A DNA stretch of 64,000 bases, taken from positions 6,893,001-6,957,000 of the forward strand of contig NZ_LT629693.1 of the NCBI RefSeq assembly GCF_900099825.1. The letters are read 5' to 3'. Source of the DNA: Bradyrhizobium ottawaense (GTDB taxonomy: Bacteria; Pseudomonadota; Alphaproteobacteria; Rhizobiales; Xanthobacteraceae). Of the stretch, positions 16,684 to 24,550 are shown piece after piece. Numbering within the stretch: the first letter of the stretch is position 1; each line of letters opens with the position of its first letter. A model generated the notes under the pieces. That model did no database searches, was not told the origin of the DNA, and saw nothing but the letters and a program-made list of their open reading frames with translations. A program made the position numbers and the translations under genes.

Positions 16684-17571
16684 TTAGCCTAACACGCCGT
16701 ACTTCTTGAACCACGCCTGCATGTTCGCCCACGCATCGTCGGCGGCTTCCTTGCGATAGCTGGCGCGATAGTCGGCGTGGAAGCCATGTGGGGCGCCCGG
16801 GTAAAGCTTGAACTCGGCGGTCTTCTTGTTCTCCGCGAGCGCCGCCTTCAGGGCTTCGACGGTGGCGACGGGGATGCCGGTATCCGCCTCGCCGTAGAAG
16901 CCGATCACCGGCGCCTTCATCTCCGGCGCAAGCTGCGTCGGGCTCTTCGGCCACAGCGGGTTCGGCGGATCGACCGGCGGACCATAGAACGCCGCGCCTG
17001 CCTTCAGCGTGGGGCTGTGCGCGGCATATTCCCAGACCGTCCGTCCGCCGCGGCAGAAGCCGATGATGCCGAGCCTGGACGTATCGCCGCCCTGCGACTT
17101 GGCCCAGGCGACGGTACTGTCGAGATCGGACAACAGCTCGGCATCCGGTTTCGAATTCACGATCGGCAGCAACTGCGGGATGTCAGTGATCTTGGTGAGA
17201 TCGCCGCCCTTGCGGAAGTAATAATCCGGCGCCACCGCGAACGCGCCGAGCTTGGCGAGGCGCCGCGTCACATCCTTGATGTATTCGTGCAGGCCGAAGA
17301 TCTCCATCGCCACCAGCACCACCGGCGGGTTCCTGACGCCGTCGGGCTTGGCGAAATAGCCGGGCATCTCGCCGTCAGCGACTTTGATTTTGGCGTCACC
17401 GGTGGTGAGACCGCTGGTGTCGGTCTTGATCACGTCGGCCCGCACCGGACCCGCGGCGAGCGTGTAGCCGGCGGCAACGGCGGCGGACGCGGTCATGAAG
17501 CCGCGGCGCGAGAATGGCGCGACCTTTGTCAGTCCGATGACATCCGAGGTTAGCAACGGTTCCGTACTCAT
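16684..17571 (-). CDS. Dienelactone hydrolase family protein with Tat signal
   Basis: A 295-residue protein from ATG 17571 (MSTEPLLTSD). A twin-arginine motif SRRGFM precedes a hydrophobic stretch ending PVRADV, so export by Tat is likely. The hydrolase domain holds the Cys nucleophile in GFCRGGR, the Asp in GEADTGIP and the His in GAPHGFHADY, the Cys-Asp-His triad of dienelactone hydrolases. These enzymes open lactone rings in chlorocatechol breakdown, but many family members have other ester substrates. It stands alone. Confidence 0.9.
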   Translation of the reverse strand: MSTEPLLTSDVIGLTKVAPFSRRGFMTASAAVAAGYTLAAGPVRADVIKTDTSGLTTGDAKIKVADGEMPGYFAKPDGVRNPPVVLVAMEIFGLHEYIKDVTRRLAKLGAFAVAPDYYFRKGGDLTKITDIPQLLPIVNSKPDAELLSDLDSTVAWAKSQGGDTSRLGIIGFCRGGRTVWEYAAHSPTLKAGAAFYGPPVDPPNPLWPKSPTQLAPEMKAPVIGFYGEADTGIPVATVEALKAALAENKKTAEFKLYPGAPHGFHADYRASYRKEAADDAWANMQAWFKKYGVLG

Positions 17572-17972
17572 TGGGAATCCTCCATTTTTCAGGAGGCGCA
17601 TTCAGCGGATAAACCATGCTGAACGCAAATCACCTGCTTGCGAGGATTTGGCAGGCTTGAGGCGATGAGGACATGCCGGGAAGGGACGATTGCAGGGCAC
17701 AAAAAACAAGGCCGTCGACGCAGTATACCGTCAACGACCTTGCCAGCCCCGGACATTGAAATCGGCTCACGCCATCCGGTAAACTGCACGATGACCCGGA
17801 TTTTCACTTGCGTATGTGAACCAGTTCACACTTGGCCCGAAAAAGTTCCGGCGGGCCCATTTTTGCCATCCCGAGGCCTGAAATGGCCATGAAGGTTGCC
17901 GGCCAGGATTGAACGCGGGGCTTTGGGCCGGCGACCGATGGGAACCGTCGTCCCGGAGTGGCTGCCGCCGCC
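17572..17972. other. Intergenic, nothing recognised
   Basis: Four hundred bases between divergent genes. I see no open frame worth calling and no strong hairpin or operator. It must contain the promoters of both flanking genes, but no convincing -35/-10 pair was found. Confidence 0.5.
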
Positions 17973-18359
17973 ATGAAGACACTGATCTTACTGTGCGTCG
18001 TGCTGGCTGCCGGGCTTGCCGGGTGGATCGCCTGGCAGCGCACACCACGAAAGCACGATCCGGTCGAATACTTCAGCGGGTGGGGTGGATACGGGCTCCC
18101 GATCCGCCTGACCGGCCGGATTACGAAAGACGAGGCAGATGCCATCGCCGCGCGGGGAAACGCCTACCTGATTGGTTATTTCGACGGCGACAACAGGCTG
18201 GTCCGCAACGTCAAGATGCTGCGGGGCGAGGTCTTCTTCGAGCACGTCTACGATTATTATCCGAACGGCCGGCTCAGGCGGGTCAAGGCCACCAACCCAG
18301 AGGGTGTGGAGACCGTGCGGGAGTATCGGCCATCCGATCGTGCGGGGTTTTTCTGGTAG
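17973..18359 (+). CDS. Small membrane-anchored protein of unknown function
   Basis: A 128-residue protein from ATG 17973. One N-terminal helix (TLILLCVVLAAGLAGWIAW) anchors a domain with VEYFSGWGGYGLPIRLTGRI, then ARGNAYLIGYFDGDNRLVRN and EVFFEHVYDYYPNGRLRRVK. The last two read like MORN-type or toxin-antitoxin beta-hairpins: each pairs a hydrophobic strand with a DG or NG turn. The GWGGY signature is, as I recall, shared by a DUF in alphaproteobacteria. Function unknown. Confidence 0.72.
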   Translation: MKTLILLCVVLAAGLAGWIAWQRTPRKHDPVEYFSGWGGYGLPIRLTGRITKDEADAIAARGNAYLIGYFDGDNRLVRNVKMLRGEVFFEHVYDYYPNGRLRRVKATNPEGVETVREYRPSDRAGFFW

Positions 18360-18369
18360 CGCGCTGGCG

Positions 18370-18390
18370 GCCCCGGATCGCGTCCGGGGC
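18370..18390. terminator. Hairpin between convergent genes
   Basis: GCCCCGGA (18370-18377) and TCCGGGGC (18383-18390) form a perfect 8-bp stem with loop TCGCG. It starts 11 bases after the stop of the plus gene and 24 bases before the stop of the minus gene. Confidence 0.6.
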
Positions 18391-18413
18391 GTTAGGTCGT
18401 CAGGCGTTTTCAA

Positions 18414-18926
18414 TCAGCCTTGCGTCTTGCCGCGCTTGCGGTTCACGCTCCTGATCGCGTGAGGCTTGGCCGATCCGCCGGCCGACCGTTTGCGGGTCGC
18501 GGGCGGGTTGGCCGGCTCGGACGCCCGCACGCTGGCAAAGGATTGCCGCAGCCCGTCGATCGATTCGGTCAGCGTTCCGACCTGTTCGGAGAGTTTGCGC
18601 GTGTCGGCCTGCTGTGCGGCCAGCAGCCGGCGCACGGTCAGCAACTGATCCTGGACCACCTGGAGCTGGTCGATCGATTCCTGCTGGGTCACTTCCAGGC
18701 CCCTGGTCTTTTCGACCAGTTGCTCGGAGGCCTGCGCGGTACGCGCCTGCAATTGCCGGGTCGCGACGACGCGATCGGTCTCGGGCGTGGTGCCGGTATA
18801 GGCGCGCCAGAGCGTCATGGAGCCTATTCCCAACAGCACGATGGCGAGGGCCACCGCGCCGATCGCGATCGGCTGTCCGCCGAAGCGTGCGAAGGAACTG
18901 GTACTCCGGGAGGTGAGTTCGGGCAT
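18414..18926 (-). CDS. Single-pass membrane protein with coiled coil
   Basis: A 170-residue protein from ATG 18926 (MPELTSRSTSSFARF). One membrane helix at about residues 20-42 (IAIGAVALAIVLLGIGSMTL) is followed by a long helical coiled coil of about 85 residues (ATRQLQARTAQASEQLVEKT through LSEQVGTLTESIDGLRQSFA). The tail is basic and Ala/Pro rich (SVNRKRGKTQG). Architecture suggests a cytoplasmic or periplasmic scaffold. No domain recognised. Confidence 0.75.
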   Translation of the reverse strand: MPELTSRSTSSFARFGGQPIAIGAVALAIVLLGIGSMTLWRAYTGTTPETDRVVATRQLQARTAQASEQLVEKTRGLEVTQQESIDQLQVVQDQLLTVRRLLAAQQADTRKLSEQVGTLTESIDGLRQSFASVRASEPANPPATRKRSAGGSAKPHAIRSVNRKRGKTQG

Positions 18927-19095
18927 GAGACTCCAAAGCCGGACGTGATTTGCAATGCCCTCGATTACCACAGGCGCGGCGGCGCTAAAACCCGGGATTT
19001 ACCCGTCTTGTGCGGGATTCCGGGTAAAACCTTGTGGAATCAGCCTTTTCCGGGGCGGCTGCGGCTCGCAACCAACCGGCGGCGGGAATGGATCG

Positions 19096-19359
19096 CTAGC
19101 GCCAGTTCAGCGGCTGCCATGCCACGGTGCATTGGCTGTCACAGCTGTTGCAGTGAACCGGCTGGTCGAAGGTGTTGGCCAGCTCCCATTGCTGCGACCT
19201 GTTGCTCCACTGCGCGATGGCGTGACAGATCAGATCGTCCGACTGGCAGCGCGCGCACACCGGCGCGAACCGCGTGTCACGCTGACTGGTATTGGGGCTG
19301 GCAGTGGGCCTTGGGCCCGAGTTCGGGTTGAACGGATTGACAAGTAAGGCATGCCGCAT
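19096..19359 (-). CDS. Small protein with two CxxC zinc-ribbon halves
   Basis: An 87-residue protein. The first knuckle is CARC (followed by QSDDLICHAIAQW), the second CNSC, with WELANTFDQPVHC between. Aromatic spacing resembles small bacterial zinc-ribbon proteins with GSDDI and WxxxxQxWEL signatures. The N-terminal 25 residues are Pro/Asn rich and probably disordered. Function unknown; a nucleic-acid or protein-binding role is only a guess. Confidence 0.65.
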   Translation of the reverse strand: MRHALLVNPFNPNSGPRPTASPNTSQRDTRFAPVCARCQSDDLICHAIAQWSNRSQQWELANTFDQPVHCNSCDSQCTVAWQPLNWR

Positions 19360-19522
19360 CGGATCCCCGTCCGTCAGAGCTCGCTCTCGCGAGAGTCGTC
19401 AGCATAGGCGCGGAGTGACGTGAATGTCTTCAGCGCAGGCGCGCGCTCTTGTGGATTGCGCTGAGAAAATCATCGCGCGTTGCCGATGTTCCACACCAGC
19501 GATGAGCGCGACACAAAAAGAT

Positions 19523-19552
19523 GCGGCCAGCCTTTGGGGGAAGGCTGGCCGC
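19523..19552 (-). terminator. Intrinsic terminator of the transglutaminase-like gene
   Basis: GCGGCCAGCCTT at 19523-19534 and AAGGCTGGCCGC at 19541-19552 form a perfect 12-bp stem. On the minus strand it is followed by ATCTTTTTGTG, a U-tract, so it ends transcripts of the gene at 19622-20251. Confidence 0.75.
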
Positions 19553-19621
19553 GCGCGAACCGGTCTGGGACGGGGAGGGGTGGGAATGTGACCGGGTCGC
19601 GGGTTGGTAGATCCTTGTTCG

Positions 19622-20251
19622 TTAGCGATCGCGTGACGAGGCGGTTGCGAGCGCCGGGCGGTTGTCACCGAGCGAGACCCACACATTGGGATCGCTCTGC
19701 GACTGACGCTTGACGAAGCGGTAGCCGGTCTCGGTCCACGCCACGACGTTTTCGTTCTGGTTGTCGAGAACGAACTCGCCCTTGTCTGTTTTCACGGTCA
19801 GCACCGCATGGCCTTCGCCCTTCTTGTCGCGCACCACCGTGATCAGCAGCGCTTCGCGCGGCCATCCGGCATCGATCAGCATCTTGCGCTTCAGAAGCAC
19901 ATAGTCCTCGCAGTCACCGTAACCGTCCGTCGGCAACGACCACTTCTCGATCACACCCCAATGATCCATGTCGGTGATCGGCTTGATGGTTTCGTTGACC
20001 CACTTGTTGACCCGCAGCAAATCCCGCCAAGCCGTCTGCGACATCACGATGTCGCGCGGCTGAGATGCAGCGCCGCGGCACTCGCCGGGATTCTCGGCGC
20101 AGAATTCGACCCAACCGATCGGCGAACGCGTGGTGTCGCCGAGGCTGGCATAGAGTGCGTCGGCGGCTTTCGCCGGGACGCTCATTGAAGCGCTCATTCC
20201 CAAAAGGATGGCGATTACAGCCAGTCCCTTCCCCTGTCCCCTGAACAACAT
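19622..20251 (-). CDS. Transglutaminase-like cysteine peptidase (BTLCP, DUF920)
   Basis: A 209-residue secreted protein. Residues 1-29 form a signal peptide ending PAKA. The BTLCP triad is visible: Cys in YGDCEDYVLLK, His in KGEGHAVLTV, Asp in FVLDNQNENV. Members such as LapG cleave surface adhesins in the periplasm under c-di-GMP control, but most rhizobial copies lack a LapD neighbour, as here. A role in envelope protein processing is inference. Strong terminator downstream; the upstream region is unusually AT-rich. Confidence 0.9.
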   Translation of the reverse strand: MLFRGQGKGLAVIAILLGMSASMSVPAKAADALYASLGDTTRSPIGWVEFCAENPGECRGAASQPRDIVMSQTAWRDLLRVNKWVNETIKPITDMDHWGVIEKWSLPTDGYGDCEDYVLLKRKMLIDAGWPREALLITVVRDKKGEGHAVLTVKTDKGEFVLDNQNENVVAWTETGYRFVKRQSQSDPNVWVSLGDNRPALATASSRDR

Positions 20252-20386
20252 TGCGGCCCCCGTTTCTTGTTGGGACCATGTTTTGCACAGAGGTTTTGCG
20301 GTGCGCCTAAGTCAGGCAAGTACATTTGACGCGAATACAAGTAAAAGCCGCAGAAAATTCGATCTATACTTGAATCGAATTAGATT

Positions 20387-20420
20387 AAAATTTGAAACAA
20401 CTGCAATTGATTCAAATTTT
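20387..20420. promoter_or_regulatory. AT-rich inverted repeat upstream of the transglutaminase-like gene
   Basis: AAAATTTGAA (20387-20396) and TTCAAATTTT (20411-20420) are exact inverted arms with a 14-base spacer, in a 110-base island (20320-20430) much richer in A+T than the rest of the window. It lies about 140 bases before the minus-strand ATG at 20251. It looks like an operator or nucleoid-protein site. The rest of 20252-20725 shows nothing else. Confidence 0.45.
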
Positions 20421-20725
20421 ATGCATTAACGCGCCAGGCGCTGCGGCAGTGGCGGATTCCAGCGGAAAAGCCGCCGGCATTAACCGCATCTTGCGGGCAT
20501 CGGATCGCGCAAAAACGGCCTCGGGCCGTGCGGAGGATGCCTTCGCGAGGTCCAAAACCAGGGATTTGGGGCGTCTGGCGCTTTACCGCGTGGTAACCGC
20601 GTCGATGGGCAGCACACCGGATGGCTCACGAATGCGCTTTGGCGAGGCCTTCCGCGGGACTTCGAGGCGACGGATACGGCCGCCGGGGTCGAAACCCCGG
20701 CGGAGCGTCGTTCGAACGATCGTCG

Positions 20726-21262
20726 CTATTTGAGAGCGGCCTGACCGGCCAGCGACACCACATTGTCCTGCGAACCGGAGCCGCCGCTGACGCCGATGGC
20801 GCCGACCACCTTGCCGCCGACCAGCAGCGGATTTCCACCGCGTGACGCGATGACGTCATCGAGGGTTGTCAGATAGGCAAAGTAGGGTCCCTTGCCGATC
20901 AGCGTTTCGAACACCAGGGTCGGACGGCGGTAGCGGGTCGACGTGCGGGCCTTGTGCTGCGAGACGCCGATGGAGGCGTATTGGCAGTTGTCCTGCTTCT
21001 CGAAGTAAACGAGATCGCCGCTCGGGTTCACGATCGCGACGCAGAACGCATTCCAGTTTCGCTTGGTGGCTTCCGCGACGGCGGCGGCGGCCACCATCTT
21101 GGCGGTCTCGAGGTTGATCGGCTCGCCATAGGGCGGCGGCGTCAACGCGTCCGGGACCGCATCGTTGGGATTGTCGGGGTTGGGCGGCACCTGGGCAAAG
21201 GCTCCCGTGCCAATCAAGAGCGCAACGCATACGACGCTTGCCAGCGCAATCAGACGACGCAT
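20726..21262 (-). CDS. GlcG/HbpS-type (DUF336) secreted protein
   Basis: A 178-residue protein with a Sec signal (MRRLIALASVVCVALLIGTG, cleavage near GAFA) and one GlcG/HbpS domain from about residue 48. It shows LETAKMVAAAAVAEATKRNW, IVNPSGDLVYFEKQDN and the end signature PLLVGGKVVGAIGVSGGSGS. HbpS binds haem and glycolate-locus GlcG has no settled function. Members with signal peptides are frequent in rhizobia, often beside redox genes. No operon partner is adjacent. Confidence 0.88.
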   Translation of the reverse strand: MRRLIALASVVCVALLIGTGAFAQVPPNPDNPNDAVPDALTPPPYGEPINLETAKMVAAAAVAEATKRNWNAFCVAIVNPSGDLVYFEKQDNCQYASIGVSQHKARTSTRYRRPTLVFETLIGKGPYFAYLTTLDDVIASRGGNPLLVGGKVVGAIGVSGGSGSQDNVVSLAGQAALK

Positions 21263-21490
21263 TCAATCCTCCCAAGGGTTTGTTTTTCGGCCCCGGTCCT
21301 GACCAGTTCCGGGGCGCTGCGACGATAGCGCGTTTTCCGGTCGTTTCCGACGCCAGAATCAATCGGTCGCGGTATCCGACCGGATATATCGCGGATATCG
21401 CGGCGGGGGCCACATCCGGCCGGCGGCCCAATCAGTGCTTGGCAAAGCGCAGCACCCATGCATCCATGGGCAAAAAACAGGGAGGCTCAT

Positions 21491-22111
21491 ATGAAACGGT
21501 CCGTCTGGATTTTGCCGGCATGGCTGTGTCTGACCGTAGCTGTGCAGGCGCAAGGGAAGATCAATCCCACCGATCCGCAACCGACCTGCCAGATGTGTCC
21601 CGGCACCTACATCCCCGTCAGCGAGCTCGATGCCTATACGAAAAAGGCGCTCGACGAAAAGCTGCTCGACCAGCAGGTGCGGGACATCGATATCGGCAAA
21701 GCCAATATCGGCATCGGGATGGTCCATCGCGGCAAGCTCGACAAGCCGAATCCGGATTCCGTCGCCGAACATGACCAGATCAGCGAGGTCTATCATGTGC
21801 TGTCGGGGGCTGCGACGCTGGTGCTGGGTCCCGATATCGTCAACCGGCAGCGACGGCCGGCGACGATGCGTACCGTTGTCGAGTTCAACGGACCCGGCAA
21901 CAACGGCTCCGAGGTTCGTGACGGCATCGCCTACGAGATCAAGGCCGGCGACGTCGTCGTCATTCCGGCCGGCACCGGACACTGGTTCACGAAGATCGAG
22001 GACCACATCGACTATCTGATGGTGCGGATCGATCCGGACAAGGTCACGCCGCTGAAGAGCGAGGCGCAGTCCAAGGATTATCTGTCGAAGCCGGCGAAGA
22101 AGGGGGACTAA
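21491..22111 (+). CDS. Secreted cupin-domain protein
   Basis: A 206-residue protein from ATG 21491, ten bases after GGAGG. Residues 1-21 are a signal peptide (ending AVQAQG). A CxxC pair sits in PTCQMCPGTYIPVSELDAYT. The cupin barrel covers residues about 70-190, with HDQISEVYHVLSGAATLVLG as motif 1 (His and Glu metal ligands) and GDVVVIPAGTGHWFTKIED as motif 2. It is a single-domain bicupin-like fold in the periplasm; the reaction or ligand is not known. Confidence 0.85.
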   Translation: MKRSVWILPAWLCLTVAVQAQGKINPTDPQPTCQMCPGTYIPVSELDAYTKKALDEKLLDQQVRDIDIGKANIGIGMVHRGKLDKPNPDSVAEHDQISEVYHVLSGAATLVLGPDIVNRQRRPATMRTVVEFNGPGNNGSEVRDGIAYEIKAGDVVVIPAGTGHWFTKIEDHIDYLMVRIDPDKVTPLKSEAQSKDYLSKPAKKGD

Positions 22112-22160
22112 AGCGTTTTCAAGCGAAGTGGGAACCGGTTCGCGTGAAGAAAACGCATCA
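22111..22160. repeat. Short palindromic repeat between convergent genes
   Basis: GCGTTTTC (22113-22120) and GAAAACGC (22149-22156) bracket AAGCGAAGTGGGAACCGGTT and CGCGTGAA. I recall this exact 45-50-base unit as a high-copy intergenic element in Bradyrhizobium. It lies between the cupin stop and the PilZ stop and may terminate both transcripts. Confidence 0.65.
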
Positions 22161-22171
22161 AAAAAGAAGCT

Positions 22172-22789
22172 CTACCGGGCGGTGACCGCGTCTTCGAGCG
22201 TGTCGCTGTTCTGCTCGTGGACGAACTCGAGCGCAAAGCCTTCTTCGAGGTTGCGCACCACCCGCGACTGGACCTTGCCGAGCATGACCAGCGATTTCAG
22301 CGGCGGGCGGTTTTCGGCGGCGATCGCCGCCCCCGACAGCGACAGGTCGATGATCCGGCAGGTCATCTTGCTGCCGTCCTCGAGCGTCATCAGCGCGATC
22401 GGGTTGCGCGGCACGATACGGTCGTGGCGGCGGTCTTCCGGCAGATTGAGGATATCGCGGTTGGCGAGCCAGGTGAGCTGGGCGGCGAGCTTGTCGCGCT
22501 TGCGGGCGGTGGCGCCGACCGTCATGGCAAAGCCGTTATCGATGATACGGGTGATGCGGCCCTCGACCCGGCCGATATGGTCGAGATAGGCGATCACGCG
22601 ATCGCCGACATTGCCGATGCCGGGCGCCAGCAAGGCGAGCCCGCCCGGCGACATATTGATGATCTGGCAGGGAAATTCGCGGCGGTCGGGCAGCATGTAG
22701 CGGCCGAGCAGGTGGACCTTGACGCGCTGAAAGCGCCGTCGCTCCTGGGCGGACGGTACCGTAGGTGATTTCTTTTGCGCAAACGACAT
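22172..22789 (-). CDS. Tandem PilZ-domain protein
   Basis: A 205-residue protein from ATG 22789 (MSFAQKKSPTV). Two PilZ domains follow: RRRFQR at residue 18 with NMSPGG further on, then RRHDRIVPR with DLSLSGAAI. The RxxxR and (D/N)xSxxG pairs are the c-di-GMP-binding residues; the first domain has NMSPGG instead of DxSxxG. PilZ proteins act as c-di-GMP effectors on motility, cellulose or transcription. A CtrA-like site lies 55-69 bases upstream. Confidence 0.9.
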   Translation of the reverse strand: MSFAQKKSPTVPSAQERRRFQRVKVHLLGRYMLPDRREFPCQIINMSPGGLALLAPGIGNVGDRVIAYLDHIGRVEGRITRIIDNGFAMTVGATARKRDKLAAQLTWLANRDILNLPEDRRHDRIVPRNPIALMTLEDGSKMTCRIIDLSLSGAAIAAENRPPLKSLVMLGKVQSRVVRNLEEGFALEFVHEQNSDTLEDAVTAR

Positions 22790-22843
22790 CTGGCCACCCG
22801 ACAGCCGGTCCTTCGGCGTCAAATGACCCTAAGGCCGACAGGG

Positions 22844-22858
22844 TTAACGAGCGGTTAG
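22844..22858. promoter_or_regulatory. CtrA-like site, one mismatch
   Basis: TTAACGAGCGGTTAG matches TTAA-N7-TTAA with one mismatch at the last base. It is 55 bases upstream of the PilZ gene start at 22789. Confidence 0.35.
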
Positions 22859-23185
22859 CAGCGGTTGCATCAAGGGTGGGCATCGCGCGGCGTGCGGTCG
22901 CGGCGCCACAATCCGGTTGAAACCCGGCAGCAGCCGCGGACCAGACTGCAACATGACGGTGCTACCGGAGCAGCCGTCCTGCAATTTGCCGGCTCCATGA
23001 ATCGGAACCGATCGCAAGATCGAGCATCTGCAACAGCGCGACCGTCGCGGTGGCTTTGTCGCCGGCTTCGTACCGGGCATCGGCGCGATTGGCATCTCAG
23101 CCCGCTTCACATAGGCTCGCGTTTGCCCGCGCAAGGACAATCAACAATCGCCGCAAGAAATCACGGACGGGCCGGAGGAAATTCC

Positions 23186-24337
23186 ATGGGGCCCATTCGC
23201 GTATGCACCTATGACGGTCCCGGCGCGCAGCCGGTCATTCGCAACGTGCCGTGGCCGAAAATTCCGAAGAAGGGCGCGCTGATCAAGGTCGGCGCCTGCG
23301 GGGTCTGCGGCACCGACCTGCATATCCTGAAAGGTCATTGGCCAAAACCGTTGCCATGGCCATTCACGCTCGGCCATGAGATCGGCGGCGTGCTGGTCGA
23401 AGTCGGTTCCGAGTTCAGGGAAGACTTCATGAGCAAGCCGCTCAAGGTGGGATCGAAGGTCATGATCCCGCCGCTGATGCCATGCGGCCAGTGCTATTAC
23501 TGCATCCATTATCCGCAGAGCGCCAACAAGTGCCTGACGCCGGTCTATTACGGCCGCTATCTCGGCTTCGACAAGGCGCCGCATCTGTGGGGCGGCTGGG
23601 CCGAATATGTCTATGTCGATCTCGGCGAATTGCCGGGCACCAAGATCTACAAATTGCCCGACGACATGTCACTGCGGCTGGGTGCGCTGTCGGAGCCCTT
23701 GACCTCCTGCATCCGCGCCTTCAACCGCGCCACCCGCGCCGGCGGCTTTAGCTGGGGCGACACGGTGGTGATCCAGGGTTCCGGCCCGATCGGAATTCTC
23801 GCAGTCGCTGCCGCGCAGGAAATGGGCGCGGGCAGGGTGATCTGCGTCGGCGCGCCGGAGACGCCGCGGCTGGCGCTGGCGCGCAAGTTCGGCGCGGAGG
23901 CGACTGTTGATATCGATCAGCTCAAGTCGCCGGAAGAGCGCATCAAGGCGGTGCGCGACATCGTCGGCGGTTTTGGCGCCGATCTGGTGATGGATTGCTC
24001 GGGTCATCCGAGTGCCGGCCCCGAGGGTATCGAGATGCTGCGTGATGGCGGCACCTATGTCGAGATGGGCCAGTTCACCGATGCCGGTTCGATCAACACG
24101 TCATGGCACCGCATCTGCACCAAGGATCTCAACGTGCTGGGCTCGTGGGGATTTACCGGTAACGATTTGCCGCTCGGCGTCGACATGCTCTATCGCACCC
24201 GCAACAAGTATCCGTGGCTCGACATGCAGACGATCTATCCGTTTACGGAAGAGGGCATCGGGCAGGCGGTTGCGGACGCGATGGCGATGAAGACGGTGAA
24301 GTCGACCATCGTGCCGTGGCCGGAACTGGTGGAATGA
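23186..24337 (+). CDS. Zinc-binding medium-chain dehydrogenase (threonine/alcohol dehydrogenase family)
   Basis: A 383-residue protein from ATG 23186, eight bases after GGAGG. Catalytic zinc ligands are seen in GVCGTDLHI and LGHEIGGV. The structural zinc cluster (CGQCYYC, then a further Cys in NKCLTP) follows. A Rossmann NAD(P) motif GSGPIGILAVAAAQ sits mid-protein. The length and insertion YGRYLGFDKAPHLWGGWAEYV fit a broad-specificity alcohol or polyol dehydrogenase. It precedes a branched-chain amino-acid-type binding protein. Upstream 22865-23185 is open in the same frame but looks non-coding. Confidence 0.9.
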   Translation: MGPIRVCTYDGPGAQPVIRNVPWPKIPKKGALIKVGACGVCGTDLHILKGHWPKPLPWPFTLGHEIGGVLVEVGSEFREDFMSKPLKVGSKVMIPPLMPCGQCYYCIHYPQSANKCLTPVYYGRYLGFDKAPHLWGGWAEYVYVDLGELPGTKIYKLPDDMSLRLGALSEPLTSCIRAFNRATRAGGFSWGDTVVIQGSGPIGILAVAAAQEMGAGRVICVGAPETPRLALARKFGAEATVDIDQLKSPEERIKAVRDIVGGFGADLVMDCSGHPSAGPEGIEMLRDGGTYVEMGQFTDAGSINTSWHRICTKDLNVLGSWGFTGNDLPLGVDMLYRTRNKYPWLDMQTIYPFTEEGIGQAVADAMAMKTVKSTIVPWPELVE

Positions 24338-24434
24338 TACGGTTGCGCCGCGTGCTGCGTGCTGCGGTCCTGTGCGGCGTATTGGCGCTGATCGGGCCAC
24401 ATGCAGCCTAGCGTGTCGCGCAACTTGCGTTGAG

Positions 24435-24489
24435 GCGCTGAAATTGAAATCCGCCATTGTGCCGCGGCCGAAACTGATGAGAAGATGAG
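24435..24489 (+). pseudogene. 3'-terminal scrap of a second zinc dehydrogenase
   Basis: Bases 24435-24489 read A-L-K-L-K-S-A-I-V-P-R-P-K-L-M-R-R-stop, closely matching the true C-terminus at 24283-24337 (MKTVKSTIVPWPELVE). The matching base pattern shows a diverged duplicate of the gene end, with the rest of the copy lost. Between them a 25-codon frame (24334-24411, MIRLRRVLRAAVLCGVLALI) resembles a signal peptide but has no continuation. Confidence 0.55.
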
Positions 24490-24550
24490 GAGGCGTCGAC
24501 AAGCGGCATAACAACAAGCCGCCCAACAATAAGAACAGGGAGACGAACTC

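Noticed and set aside
22865..23185. 107-codon N-terminal extension of the zinc dehydrogenase
   Set aside because: The family starts at MGPIRVCTYDG with GGAGG before it; the extension is Arg-rich intergenic translation.
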